Positions 10,541 through 22,273 of a stretch of DNA of 64,000 bases are shown piece after piece (positions within the stretch are counted from its first letter, which is position 1; every line of letters begins with the position of its first letter). Position numbers and translations under genes: made by a program. The notes beneath the pieces were generated by a model. The model saw only the letters and a program-made list of their open reading frames with translations, did no database searches and was not told where the DNA came from. The DNA is taken from positions 1 through 64,000 of the forward strand of contig JAKSZP010000185.1 of NCBI GenBank assembly GCA_022478985.1, given 5' to 3'. Source of the DNA: Massospora cicadina (lineage: Eukaryota > Entomophthoromycota > Entomophthoromycetes > Entomophthorales > Entomophthoraceae).

Positions 10541-13500
10541 ACTTTAGGGACGTTGAATATCGCCAGACTCAAGGCCTTGCCGTCCTAAGCTAGAAAACTG
10601 AGTTTTTTACAACAAAACTTACCCATGGATATCCTAGCCATCCAGGAATCCCACTTTCCGCGAAGTTCCAAGGAGGCTTGGAAAACCATGCTCTTCCCAT
10701 CCCTATCCTTTTTGTCAGAGCACTGTGGGGTGCTAGTTCAGAGAAACAATTTCTTCAAATTTTTATTGTCAGAAACCTTCCTCAATGGCCGAGTCCTTGT
10801 TGTCACTTTCTTGTGGGCCAATGTGGTGCACGCTATCATCAACATCTACACCCCAAACAGTGCACGAGAGTGTCAGGAATTTTTCTCATCAGTCAAATCC
10901 CTCCTGCTACCCCCAGACCCTATCATAGTCGGTGACATGAACTGTTGGCTAAACACACCAATGGACCGTTGGCCTTCCTCCTCCCATGCCCCCCAGGGTC
11001 ACGTAGAACTTCGCGTTCTAAAGGCCACCCTTGGGTTAATGGATGCGCTGCTGCGGCGAGCCCTGCTGCTCAGATACATGATGTGACCCCACGTCCACAA
11101 CAGCCAAATAAGGTCCATGACCCACATAGACCTTATCCTTACACCGGCGAAATTTTAACCCCACATTTCCCACTTTAAAACAACAAAAATTGAATTCTAC
11201 AACCACCGGCTGGTCTCAATAACCTACCACCTACCTGTCACAGTGGCTAAGGCCCCACATTGGTGCAAACTCCACCCTCCCGAACTTGCATCACCTGGAT
11301 TTTCCACTTGGGTGGAATCAGCAACTTTGGCAAAAGAGCTTGTTGCACCATTTTGCGCGGACCCAATCTCCACATGGGCAACCTTCAAAGAGGATACCAT
11401 CCGCCACTCTCACCACCTCTCCTCCAGATGCTCACGAGCCACATCAGCTGTCATTTCGCGCGCTCTGGAAGAGTTGGCACGCCTGGAGTCCAACATCCCA
11501 GCTACAGGATACAGCCCTGCATGGGGCTGGAAGGGGGTGGAGGCAGCCGCCCACCTCAACGCGCTCAAAATGCAACACAAACATTGGGTTTGTGTTCAGT
11601 ACAGGGCCAAACATATTACAAAGGTGACAAGTGCACCGCATATTTTTTTAGAATTTTTTTTGCACCATGCCAGAGCGTGGCCTGCAAACAGGTATGAAGA
11701 TCGGATGATTCCATCGTGGATATGCCAGCTGAAGTGGCAATTGAAACATAGAAGTATTACTCCAAGTTATACCGATCTGATCCAATTAAGCTGGCCAAAG
11801 TGGCGGAATTTCTCAACTGAGCCCACATCCGCACCAATTCCCCATACCCAGAAATAATGAATTTATTTACTCTGAACGAATTATGGACAGCAATCCGCGG
11901 TGCATTAAACTGGAAATGCCCAGGCCCAGATGGCATTCCATATGAATTCTATAAAAAGTACTTCAAGTATATATCCCCACTACTGCTTGCCTCACTTAAC
12001 CAGAGCCTTCTGGAAACGCGCCTCCTACCACGAGGACAAGAGGCCTTCACCGTCACACTCTTCAAAAAGGGGACAAGCTAGACTTAGCCAACTAGCGCCC
12101 CATTTCTTTAACTAACACGGATACAAAAATTTTAACAAAAATTATGGCTAACCGTTTAGGGATTGTAGCAGCTGCCACCATCTCCCCAGAACAATTCAAT
12201 TTCATACCCAGAAGATTGATTTGGGACAACGTGCACTCTGTGGCTAACAAATGCCAGTCCACAGCCTCTGGGGCACTTGTATTCTTGGACCAACAGAAGG
12301 CCTATGATTAAGTAAACTGGGAATACCTCAGGGCCTGCCTCCATCAATTACACTTACCCCCTCGCTTCATCAAATGGGTGATGCTGCTCACGGAATCTGT
12401 AACAATGGCTGTACGTGGCCCTGACTTCTTAATGGAAGTGGTCCGCCCTCAAAGGGGCTTGCGACAAGGGGACCCCCTTAGCCCACTCTTATACAACTTC
12501 AGCCTTGACCCACTACTTCGAAATGTGAATGCCCAACTCACTGGGGTCCATGTGCCAGGCCAAGCCCCAGTCAATATGATGGCGTTTGCAGATGACTGTG
12601 TGGTTGGGGTGTCCAACCATAAAGATGCACGCGCACTGGAAGCTCTCATCCAGGAGTATTCCCAGGTAAGTAACGCTGCACTGAACGCTTCCAAAACTGA
12701 ATCATCCTCCTTGGTTGGTCTCAAATCTGCTGGGCCCCTGCAACCAGTGCCCAGCCTGGCCCATCTGCTCGCACACATGCTCGCCCTCCCAGCTCACCCC
12801 ACACCGTCCCACTGGTGCTCCCCTTCGTGCCACGCCCTACCATAGAGCCAGTCCACCATCTGGGCGTGTGGGTGGAGGCAGGCGGGTACGCATCAGCAGT
12901 AATGGAGAGTTATATTCTAGACAACGTGACGAAGCGCATCGCCTCCCTCAGAGCCCACCCTACTTCCCTTACTGGCAGGCTTGTTTTAGCCAACTCTATG
13001 CTCCTCTCCAAAGTTTAGTTTGGAGCCCATGCCATCCCCTTCTCCCCAAGCTTCTTCAAATCCTTGTATGCCCTGCTGCAAGGATGGCTTTGGTCAGGCC
13101 GCCCTCCACCAGTACGACTAGAGGTCATGTTTGGCCCTTATCATCATGGCGGCATGGGCCCGCTTGACTTCAGAGCCCATGCTGCTAAGATCTTGGGTAC
13201 CTGGATTGCAGCCGTCACCACCCCTACGCTCCCCTCCCAACACTGGTCATGCGCATCCCGCTCCAACTTCTCCCCCGCCTTGGGCCTCAACAATCCATCG
13301 AACCCCCACTCCCTAATGAAGTATCTGGCTTCACACCCATCGGCCACAGGCCCTCACGGTACTAAAACCCACTACAAACGAATCCTCCTCTCCATGCGGA
13401 GCGCTGAGTGAAAAATTTGTATTAGCGGACATACAGCCCAGAGAGGCCGCCCCTCTCCTCAGTTCACACAAGAGGTACAGAGTCTACCCATCCAAGATGG

Positions 13501-14152
13501 CGTGATCCCCACACGGCCCCATATCCTATCCAGGGTGGACTACCTGGACAAGATGGACATCCCTTACTCCGTTGAGACCCAAAAAACTATCTGGAAATAC
13601 GCACACCATCCTCTGTTGCAGCCTCAAATCCACTCCCATGTGTGGCACTGCCTGAGGTGGGTGTACCATATGGCCGAGCACTCTAACGCTTTACACTCAT
13701 CCTGCGTCATGTGTGGCCAGTATGGAACGCTGTTCCACCGACTGGAGAAGTGTCCTACCTCTAAAGTGATATGGCGCGAAGTTCAACGTCTGCTGGTCCA
13801 GGATCAAACACACCCCTTCATTCTGTCAAGAGATATGTTTGCTTTATTAATGGCCTCCCCCCTTCCACCCTCCCTCCATGCTCTGGTGGTTACAATCGCC
13901 ATGTGGACTATCCACACGATTGTCTTATATGCCATCGCCGGATCCATCCCCACCCTCCCAGAAGCTGTCCACAGATTCCGGTCTCATTTAGTGGATCACT
14001 TTCAAGCGTGGATGTTTGGATACCTCCCACCACGCCACCGACAGCTGGTCTCCTCCTGGTTCCCAGTTTGGTTCATCAAATCAGACCCTTTCCTCCACAC
14101 GTGTTCAATTGTGGCTACGGACCCTTCACACGTTCCCTCCCCCTCCCCATAA
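10541..14152 (+). pseudogene. LINE-2 ORF2, APE endonuclease and reverse transcriptase
   Basis: The endonuclease (10625-11240) shows the catalytic-glutamate region DILAIQESHF, the block INIYTPN and IVGDMNCWL. The RT follows: CPGPDGIPYEFYKK (near 11915), FTVTLFKKG (12045), GLRQGDPLSPLLYNFSLDP (12460) and the catalytic FADDCVVG (12585). The C-terminus has C-x2-C-x7-H-x4-C in CVMCGQYGTLFHRLEKC near 13710. Endonuclease nicking and RT copying drive target-primed insertion. Frameshifts near 11080, 11850, 12080 and 12700 and stops near 12080 and 12310 inactivate this copy, although all motifs are easy to read, so it is relatively young. Confidence 0.93.
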
Positions 14153-14285
14153 GTGGCGTTCCCGCTGGCAACAAGTGATAGCATCGCTTCTCTGGGGTGC
14201 CTTCCTGTTTCTAAGTAATGTCTCTTATAGGTCAAATTTCAAAGTGTCTGTCTCATGGTTGAAATTCCCCACAATAAATTAAAAT

Positions 14286-14818
14286 TAAAAAAATCCGTCA
14301 TCTCTGACTCGTTACAACACCATTCCATCAATTTCTTTAGCGCCACCACCTGATGCCCCAATATAAGACAGCGTCAAAACTCCCTCAGAATTTTCTGCCT
14401 GCCAGAAAACGCGTTCAGATTGGTTTGTACAATTTAACAAAATTATAAGCTGTTATGTCCCCCAAAAGACTTAGCTCTCCATCTCGCACATAATCACCCA
14501 ATCCCCCAACCATCTCATCCTTCTTCAAATATCATTCACTTTTGTCTCTGAGTTGTCTCTGAGTGTTTATTCCCATACAACAATGAAGCAATAATTGATA
14601 TTGCCTCTGCTGCTTTTGCACCAGCTGGTTTTATTGACTCCATCCTTTTATAAGCTATAATGAAACTAGCTTTCTCTCAAAGGTGTATGCTACAACAACA
14701 ACGGTGACTCCATTAATATATAAAAATACTCCATGACTGCCACTCATACTCACCTCTCCAAAGACATTACGCTCATGGTGTCAATTGTGAACCTCCCATT
14801 TCATCTCTGTAAGAGTCA
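14286..14818. other. Spacer between LINE-2 and TRIM-1, no gene recognised
   Basis: It begins with the right copy of the LINE-2 target duplication and ends at the first base of the TRIM-1 left LTR. It contains a short tandem, TGTCTCTGAGT twice near 14555-14575, and no credible coding frame. Before LINE-2 inserted it joined the AT-rich spacer at 8607-9014. Confidence 0.5.
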
Positions 14819-14999
14819 TGTTCAGTCCAATTGTTTCATTTTGACTTGGGTTTAGATTTTTGAATTTTGAATTTATTGCGGGGAAGGCTGACCATGGGAT
14901 GGACACTTCCGAATATGACTCAGACGAGACAAAACTTAGTACAAGGGGAGGCACCCCAGAGAAGCGACGCTATCTCTTGTTGCCAGCGGGAACGCCACT

Positions 15000-17900
15000 T
15001 ATGGGAAGGGGGAGGGAACGTGTGTAGGGGACGTAGCCACTATTGAGCACATGTGGAGGAAGGGGTCTGATTTGATGAACCAGACTGGGAACCAGGAGGA
15101 GACCAGCTGTCAGCGACGCGGTGGGAGATATCCAAACATCCACGCTTGAAAGTGATCCACCAAATGAGACCGGAATCTGTGGACAGCTTCAGGGAGGGTG
15201 GGGATGGATCCAGCGATGGCATCCAAGACAATCGTGTGGATAGTCCACATGGCGATTGCAACCACCAGAGCACGGAGGGAGGGTGGGAGGGGGAGGCCAT
15301 TGATGAAGCAAACATATCTCTTGACAGACTGAAGGGATGTGTTTGATCCTGGCCTAGCAGACGTTGGACTTCGCGCCATATTACTTTAGAGGTGGGGCAC
15401 TTCTCCAGGCGGTGAAACAGCGTTCCATACTGGCCACACACGATACAGGATGAGTGTAAAGTAATAGAGCGCTCAGCTGTACGATACACCCGCCTCAGGC
15501 AGCGCCACACATGGGAGCGGACTTGAGGCTGCAACAGAGGATGGTGTGCGTATTTCCAGATAGTCTTTTGGGTCTCAGTGGAATAAGGGATGTCCATCAT
15601 GTCCAGGTAGTCCACCCTGGATAGGACTTGGGGTCGAATGGGGATCACGCCATCATGGATGGGTAGCCCCTGTACCTCTTGTGTGAACTGAGGAGAGGGG
15701 CGGCCTTTTTGGGTTGTATGTCCACTAATACAGATTCTCCACTCTGCGCTTCGCATGGAGAATAGGATTCGTTTGTAGTGGGTTTTGGTCCCGTGAGGAC
15801 CTGTGGCTGATGTGTGTGATGCGAGGTATTTCATCAGGGTGTGAAGGTTTGATGGATTGTTGAGGCCCAAGGCTCGGGAGAAGTTGGAGTGGGCCGCGTG
15901 GGACCAGTGTTGGGATGGGAGTGTAGGAGCAGTGACGGCCGCAATCCAGGTGCCCAGGATCTTGGCTGCATGGGCTTTGAAGTCAAGTAGGCCCATGCCA
16001 CCATGATGATGAGGGCCAAACATGACCTCTAGCTGTACTGGTGGAGGGCGGCCTGACCAAAGCCAACCTTGTAGCAAAGCATACAGGGATTTGAAGAAGC
16101 TTGGGGAGAAGGGGATGGCGTGGGTTCTGAACCAGACTTTGGATAGGAGCATAGAGTTGGCAAGAACAACCCTGCCAGTGAGGGTAGTAGGGTGGGCTCT
16201 GAGAGAGGCGATTCGCTTCGTCACGTTGTCCAGTATATGGCACTCCATTACTGCTGACGCTTATCCACCTGCCTCCAACCACACGCCCAGATGGCGTACC
16301 AGTCCTATGGTAGGTCGTGGCACAAAGGGGAGCACCAGTGGAGCGGTGTGTTTTGAGTTAGTAAGGCGTGGATGTGGGCGAGCAGATGGGCCGGGTTGGG
16401 AACTACTTGCTGGGGCCCAGCAGTTCTGAAACTGACCAAGGAGGATGATTTCGGTTTTGGAGGCGTTCAGTGCCGCGTTGCTTACCTGGGAATATTCCTG
16501 GATGAGGGCTTCAAGCGCACGTGCATCTTTGTAAAAGACACCCCCACCACGCAATCATCTGCAAATGCCATCATCTTGACTGGGGTTTGGCCTAGCACAT
16601 GGACCCCAGTGAGTTGAGCATTCACATTTTGCAGTAGTAGATCAAGGCTGAAGTTGTATAAGAGTGGCTCAGGGGGTCCCCTTGTCACAGGCCCCTTTGA
16701 GGACGGACTACTTCCGTTAGGAAACCTGGGCCGCGCACTGCCATTGTTGCAGATTCCGTGAGCAGCATCACCCAGTTAATGAAGCGGGAAGGTAGGCGGA
16801 ATTGTTGGAGGCAGGCCCTAAGGTATTCCCAGTTTACTCTATCATAGGCCTTTTGTTGGTCCAAGAATACAAGTGCCCCAGAGGCTGTGGACTGACACAC
16901 ATTAGCCACAGAGTGCACATTATTCCAAATCGACCTTCTGGGGATGAAACCAAATTGTTCTGGGGAGATGGTGGCAGATGCTACAGTCCCTAAACGGTTA
17001 GCCATGATTTTGGTTAAAGATTTGGTGTCTGTGTTTGTTAGAGAAATGGGGCTCCAGTTGGCTAAGTCTAGCCTATCCCCTTTCTTGAAGAGTGTGACTG
17101 TTAAAGCCTCATGTCCTCCTGGTAGGAGGCGCGTTTCCAACAGGCTTTGGTTGAGTGAGGCTAGCAGCAATGGGGATATGTATTTAAAATATTTTTTGTA
17201 GAACTCATATGGAATGCCATCTGGGCCTGGGCATTTTTGGTTTGGCGCACCGCGAATGGTAGTCCATAATTTGTTCGGAGTAATTAAATTCATATTTCCA
17301 GGTATTGGAAAATGGTGCAGAAATGAGCTCTGTTGAGAAATTCTGCCATTTTTGGCCAGCTGGATTGGTTCAGCTCGGTATAACTTGGAGTAATATCTTT
17401 GCGTTTTGATTGCCACTTCAGCTGGTGTGTCCACAGTAAAATTATCCAATCTTCGCACCTGTGTGCAGGCCACGCTCTGGCATGGTGCAAAATTTTTTTT
17501 GAAGAAGTATGCGGTGCACTTGTCACCTTTAGTGATGCGTGTGGCCCTATATTGGACACAAACCCGATGTTTGTGTTGCCTTTCAAGTGCGTTGAGGTGG
17601 GCGGCTGCCTCCGCCCACTTCTGGCCCCATGCAGGGCTATATCCTGAGGCTGGAATGTTGGACTCCAAGTGGGCCAATTCTGCCAGCGCGCATGATATAA
17701 CCGCCGATGTGGCTCACGAGCGTCTGGATGAGAGATGGCGATAGTGGCGGATGGTGTCTTCTTTGAAAGTTGCTCATGTGGAAATTGGGTCCGCGCAAAA
17801 CGGTGCAACAAACAATTTTGCCAAAGTTGCCTCTTCCACCCACATGGAAAATCCTGGCGACGCGAGCTCTGGGGGTGGATTTTGCACCAATGTGGGGCCT

Positions 17901-18599
17901 TTGCAATTGTGACGGGTAAGTGGTATGTTATTGAGACCAGTCAGTGGTTGGAGAATTCCATTTTCATTGTTTTGAAGTGGGAGATGTGGGGTTGGAATTT
18001 CGCTGGTGCTAGAATAAGGTAGATGCAGGTCATGTACCTTAATTGGCCATTGTGGATATGGGGATGCGTCATGTTTTCGAGCAGGGGGGCATGTCGTGGC
18101 AGCACATCCATTATCCCAAGGGTGGCTTTTAGAACGCGTAGTTCTACGTGACCCTGTGGGGCGTGGGGTGAGGGCGGCCACCGGTCCGTTGGTGAGGTTA
18201 CCCAACAGTTCATGTCGCCAATTAGGAAAGAATCGGGGGGTAGCAGGAGGGATTTGACTGATGAGAAAAATTTCTGACACTCATGTGCACCGTTTGGGGC
18301 GTAAATGTTGATGATTTTTGTGCAACATCGGCCCATGAGAAGGTGACAACGAGCACTCAGTCATTTAGGAATGTTTCTGAAGATATAAATTTGAAAAAAT
18401 TATTTTTCTGAATTAGCACCCCACAGTGCTTCAACCAAAAGGATAGGGATGGTAGGAGCATTGTTTTCCAAGATTCCTCGGAACCTTGTGGACAGTGGGA
18501 CTCCTGGATGGCCAGGATATCCACGGGTAAATTGTTTTGTAAAAAACTCAGTTTCCTAGCCCGGGATGGGGAGGCCTTGAGTCTGGCGATATTCAGCAT
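15000..18599 (-). pseudogene. LINE-3 ORF2, best-preserved endonuclease-RT of the window
   Basis: The endonuclease runs from 18599 to about 17774 (VDILAIQESHCP, KIINIYAPN, LIGDMNCWV). The RT is open from 17677 to 16685 over 330 residues, including CPGPDGIPYEFYKK, VTLFKKGDRLDLANWSPISL and VFLDQQKAYDRVNW. A single-base shift at about 16685 splits RGLRQGDPLSP. The catalytic block FADDCVVG is in the next frame (16688-16482). The post-RT region is open for 402 residues (16248-15040), with the C-terminal motif CIVCGQYGTLFHRLEKC (C-x2-C-x7-H-x4-C). Damage is light, a few frameshifts, so this insertion is probably recent. The long open frame is not a host gene. Confidence 0.94.
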
Positions 18600-18619
18600 C
18601 CCTATTGTGCTGGCTCACA

Positions 18620-19900
18620 CCATCACACCTTAGGTGCAAGGGGTGGGCCCCTGGGCCCACCAGCCTCTTCCAGGTCCCCACAGGCTTTCACAGCAGTGTG
18701 GGTATTAGCAGCAATGCTATTGGGGTTTTTGTTAATTTTTGTGGAAAGAGTTGCATTGGCTTTGGCCTTCACTTTTTGTTTTCCCAACGTCGGACGAATT
18801 TTTTGTGGTGTGGATAAGTTTGGTGCACTGTTGAGTGGGGCAAAAAATTTTTTTTGGTTGGGATAGGTCCCAAGTTGGTTTTGACTGGGGCTTGAGTGCA
18901 GCAATTGGGTGAGATCAAATCTCCCATCAGATCCTCGGATTGAGTGGCCTGTTCAGCATGGGCCTCCCAATCTGATTGGGTGATGGATTCCCAAGTTGCT
19001 TCTGCCTCAAAGGTCTCCATATCCTCCTGGCATTGTGAATGTGGGTGGTGGTGGTGGCCTTGGCCGCTTCCTTGGCCGTGGTCCTATAGGCCTGCTTGGC
19101 CTTCTTCTGCTCCTGCGGGGAGATGGGCTTTACCAATGGGTAGCAGCCTTATGCTCCCCACGGGAAAGCCTCCTTGGTGCTTGCAGTTGGTTCGTAGTGC
19201 GCCTCTCCGCTGGCCATGGCCGCCGAGGGGTGCTCTTGGAATGTGACGCCCTCTTTGATGGGGCATGCGTGCGCCTTATGGCCGAACGCGTCATAGTGGG
19301 TGCAAATGGGGGGCGCGCTATCCATGGTTACCCGGAATGGGTGGGTGGTGTGCCCTTTAATATTGATATATGTGGAGTGCGGGATCTGGGTTAGGTCCTT
19401 CACGATCTCCTCAGTTGGGGTCAGAACTGCGATGGCTTTGCCAGTGCACAGGTGTGGCATCAGCGTGAAATGTTGCATTTTGAAAGATTGTATTTCGCCA
19501 TATATGGCGAGACCATCTTTCAGGTGTTGCTCCAAAATGTCACGTTTTACCATAGTAAGCAAAAAGTCAAACGTGAGGAAGATTTGGTTTGATTTTGTCC
19601 ATCTGGTGCATTTAGTTTCGACGACCTGTTGCCCTTCAGGAGGTCAACCACTCCGTGCACTGCTGCAGCCTTGTCTGCTGCTATTTTGCTTTTGAAACCT
19701 AGGTCCAGCCAACTGCGCGACATGGAGTGAGGTGCAACGTACACCGCGGTCAGGAAAATTTTGTGTACATCTTCACAAAATTTTTCCCACAAGGCCGTTT
19801 TTTGGATGTCCAGATACACACGGACTCTGAATTCCACCGACAAAAGTGGCTGGGAGTGCGGCGTGTTGATGTACTAGTTGCATTGTGCTTGCCACACGAG
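18620..19900 (-). pseudogene. LINE-3 ORF1, zinc-knuckle RNA-binding protein
   Basis: Read in pieces 19843-19547, 19562-19149, 19136-18927 and 18904-18623. Conserved blocks with LINE-2 are HSMSRSWLDLGFKSK, MVKRDILEQHLKDGL and IYGEIQSFKMQHF. The zinc knuckle reads CTHYDAFGHKAHAC: the second cysteine is now tyrosine, so metal binding is probably lost. A polar C-terminus rich in Lys, Ala, Gln and Glu follows. Three small overlaps between frames indicate frameshifts rather than separate genes. Confidence 0.8.
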
Positions 19901-20134
19901 TATCTCCGGGGAAATTGTGACTGCCAGTTTTTTTAGATTTTTTTTTATTCCACCAGATTCTCTGGGGCGTTTTTGAACATTAGAGGCTGCGGGCCTTCCG
20001 CCTGCTCCTCTTGCCTTGCTTGCCCAACTGCTCCCAGACATGGGCGCAGACTAATCCCCTCTATGAGATTATCAAACTAGATTTAGTCTTGAATTGAATG
20101 GGTTGCAAAAGTGTTTGCAACGAGAAAGAAAAGT

Positions 20135-20750
20135 TTTGGGTTTAGATTTTTAAATCCTGATTTATATAAGCTTTATGGATTAAAGTTGAGGGTTGGTATT
20201 GGCGCTGGGCTGTTCCCCTCCCAAGCCATATTTTAGGCTTGAAAAAGTTTAAAGCATGGTACATGGAGGGGCTCCAAAAGGGCGACCTTGAAAGGTTGAG
20301 TCCTCGCTTTCTAAACCTCAGTTTAGTTCTATCCTTTCATGGGCCACTATGGCCTCCCACACCTCGCCTTACCTTTTGCCTTCCACAACGTAAAAATTCT
20401 GTCACATAACAGAAACTTGAGCTCTTGGGGCTTAGCATCCCCCAACTTTTCAGTCTTTTTATTATTGGGGTCAGGATATCATGGCATTTCCAGAAATGAT
20501 ACCTCACTTAATGATTTTATTTCACTAAAAATAAAGGTTACTTTGGAGTTTACACTCTTGCTTACCTGTCATTCTTTTTCTGCATTTGATTTTCTCTAAT
20601 TCTAAGGATAGTTTAATTTTATATTCATTAAGATCGCACTTAACTTAGAAATCTAGCTATGTGCTAGACTATTTTGGCATTTAAATGAAGCTTAATGTAA
20701 GGCTTAATGACTTTTTAAAAACTTAAATGTTTCCACCTAGTGATAAAAAA
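20135..20750 (+). repeat. TRIM-1 left LTR, main part
   Basis: It matches 22800-23310 closely and then 27501-27580, the sequence resuming exactly where TRIM-2 ends. The polyadenylation signal AATAAA lies near 20531. Near its right edge AAACTTAAATGTTTCCA occurs twice about 35 bases apart, a small tandem duplication. The exact LTR end cannot be fixed because the two copies drift apart after ACTTAAATGTTT. Confidence 0.72.
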
Positions 20751-21086
20751 AGAAACTTAAATGTTTCCATCAATTACAAAAACTAAACACTTTGTGCCAC
20801 TGTCACACCATCAGATTACCAGTTTGGCTGACCTTGGTGGTCACTTAGTGTCCCAATGGTTTAGTAACCAGCACTATAGGGAGCCAATGACAAAACGGAC
20901 AACTGTCATGGAAATGGCAGAATAAGTGTAGACCAGCCTGCCAGTCGGGATGCTTAAGCACCCAAAAAGCAAGTTAGAATGCCATAGGCATTGCTGACTG
21001 GATGACTTTTATGGAGCCAGGCATTGGAAAATGACAAAACGTTGATGCAGCAACATGGTGAGAATGATCCCAACGACAAACCACAC

Positions 21087-21398
21087 TTAACCCACTCCTG
21101 ACCCAGGGGGTCTTGCTGTAGGGGGTGGAATCACTGAGATAGTCTTGATAAGATCCTCGGTATATGGTGCCATTTCAACTGGGGTGGCAAGGAGACGGAT
21201 TCTCTCTTGCAACTGGTGGACATACGGCCACAATATTCCCATGTATTGCTGCCAGAAGTTAGTGATCATGGGGTTGTAGAGCCAAAAATATTGGACTCGC
21301 TGAACCCAATTGATGATGGAGGAGGCCATAGTGACTAAGAGTACTGGTAGAGCCCATGTGGTATATGGACCAACAGGCCACCAGGGAAATGCCATCAT
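21087..21398 (-). CDS. Hydrophobic LTR-encoded frame, 103 residues, unknown function
   Basis: It opens with ATG and runs to a stop entirely inside the solo LTR, downstream of the polyadenylation signal, that is in the expected U5. The N-terminal half is hydrophobic, around TTWALPVLLVTMASSIINWV, a possible membrane segment, and is followed by GILW. The same spaced pattern (W-A-hydrophobic, then I/V-x-W, then GILW) occurs at the equivalent place and strand in the G3 LTRs. The solo LTR at 37925-48313 shows the first part, and a weaker trace is in the G4 LTR. Frame conservation could reflect coding or simple shared ancestry. I do not know the function. Confidence 0.4.
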   Translation of the reverse strand: MMAFPWWPVGPYTTWALPVLLVTMASSIINWVQRVQYFWLYNPMITNFWQQYMGILWPYVHQLQERIRLLATPVEMAPYTEDLIKTISVIPPPTARPPGSGVG

Positions 21399-21646
21399 GG
21401 ATGCGGTCAGGAGAAATAATAGATTTTGTTTAGTTTTTTAATAAAATTTTATTTGAAGGAAAAGGAAGAAAACCAACCAACAATTTTCTCAGTGCTATGC
21501 AACTGATTAAATAGTGGTCAATTGGGGTAGTGACAAGTCAGGATTAGGTCCCACAATTTTGACCTAACCGGTGAATTGTTTGGGAATGGGCGGGTTTGTT
21601 CATTGAGAACTGACATCGCAAAATTTGGCAGTGGGCTGAGTCACTG

Positions 21647-21973
21647 TCAGTTTGACCTCAAACATCTGGACTGGGGCTCAGCTACATTTCCAACGGTTGG
21701 CATGATGGTGTTTGTCCTGATGAGCAATGGGAATCCCCCAAGGCCACCCCATGTAGGGTAGGCCCATTTGGTTGGGAACAGGTTCAGGATGCCCAACCCA
21801 CCCACGCTCGGTCGCTGAACCATTTTTTTAGTCAATAGCATCATATCAGCCATAATGCCTGAATTGCCAACAGAGGGCTTTAAACCCTTGTCGATGGTGC
21901 CCGATGTTAGTTCTATTGGCACATTGATTGAATTGGAACTGTTGGGCGTTCCAGCCAATACCTCAGTCTTCAT
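21647..21973 (-). CDS. Second LTR-encoded frame, 108 residues, unknown
   Basis: It starts at ATG and shares a block with other LTR copies: GGLGILNLFPTKWAYP here, RLGVVNLFLTSWDCPYV at 47869-47654, and the same block in broken form near 48600 and 62010 on the plus strand. The location is upstream of the polyadenylation signal, so in the R-like part of the LTR. The reading direction is the sense direction of the LTR in every copy. No known domain is recognised, and the indels between copies are not all multiples of three, so coding is uncertain. Confidence 0.3.
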   Translation of the reverse strand: MKTEVLAGTPNSSNSINVPIELTSGTIDKGLKPSVGNSGIMADMMLLTKKMVQRPSVGGLGILNLFPTKWAYPTWGGLGGFPLLIRTNTIMPTVGNVAEPQSRCLRSN

Positions 21974-22273
21974 GCCTTTCCAGCCATTTGAGATTCAGTT
22001 GTTGGTCAGATTGCCACTTGAATTAGATCTGAACAATTTCAATTTGACAATTTCGGCGCAGATTTTGCTGATTTCTGCAACAGTTCTGCTGAGGTGAGTG
22101 TGGGTACTGGGGGTGGGATCCAAAGCAGAAGATCTGTTACCCATCGCTCATCTACTACATGAGCGAGATCGCCCTGAGTAACGAGGGGTACTGCCATCCT
22201 CATCGGTGTCTTTTTACTTGAGAATGGGAAGAGAGCCCGATCAAGAGCCAGGGGACGTTCCTCAGGACTTACA

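Larger units (their letters stand above)
9015..14285 (+). mobile_element. LINE-2: full-length L1/Tx1-like LINE with target duplication
   Basis: The element starts at CTCTTCTCTCTCGTTG, homologous to the LINE-3 5' end, and finishes with an AATAAATT-rich tail at about 14274-14285. It is flanked by a direct repeat, AAAAATCCATCATCTC at 8999-9014 and AAAAATCCGTCATCTC at 14288-14303, with one mismatch. Its length of about 5.27 kb equals that of LINE-3, so both appear complete. Order: 5' UTR, ORF1 with zinc knuckle, ORF2 with APE endonuclease, RT and C-terminal CCHC motif, 3' UTR. Confidence 0.93.
14865..20134 (-). mobile_element. LINE-3: full-length L1/Tx1-like LINE inside a TRIM-1 LTR
   Basis: On the minus strand the element starts at CTTTTCTTTCTCGTTGC (5' end near 20134) and ends in an AATAAATTC-rich tail at 14865. 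It is flanked by TTGGGTTTAGATTTTT at 14846-14861 and again at 20136-20151, a perfect 16-bp duplication. The flanks together reconstitute the beginning of the left LTR of TRIM-1, so the LINE inserted into that LTR. Size and gene order match LINE-2, in tail-to-tail orientation. Confidence 0.94.
20904..22273 (-). repeat. Solo LTR of the chromovirus family inside TRIM-1
   Basis: On the minus strand it begins TGTAAGTCCTGAGG at 22273 and ends CCATGACA at 20904, and it aligns end to end with the G3 LTRs. It is flanked by a perfect 5-bp duplication, ACAAC at 20899-20903 and 22274-22278, so it is a complete LTR insertion left by recombination between two LTRs. Length is 1370 bp, against 1293 bp for the G3 3' LTR. 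An AATAAAA polyadenylation-type signal lies at about 21440 (minus strand), upstream of the hydrophobic frame at 21398-21087. Confidence 0.93.

Noticed and set aside
12449..12778. Minus-strand frame opposite LINE-2 RT
   Set aside because: It is a shadow of the conserved RT block on the other strand.
15040..16248. 402-residue open frame as a possible host gene
   Set aside because: It is the post-RT region of LINE-3 ORF2, with the C-x2-C-x7-H-x4-C motif and counterparts in LINE-2 and LINE-1.
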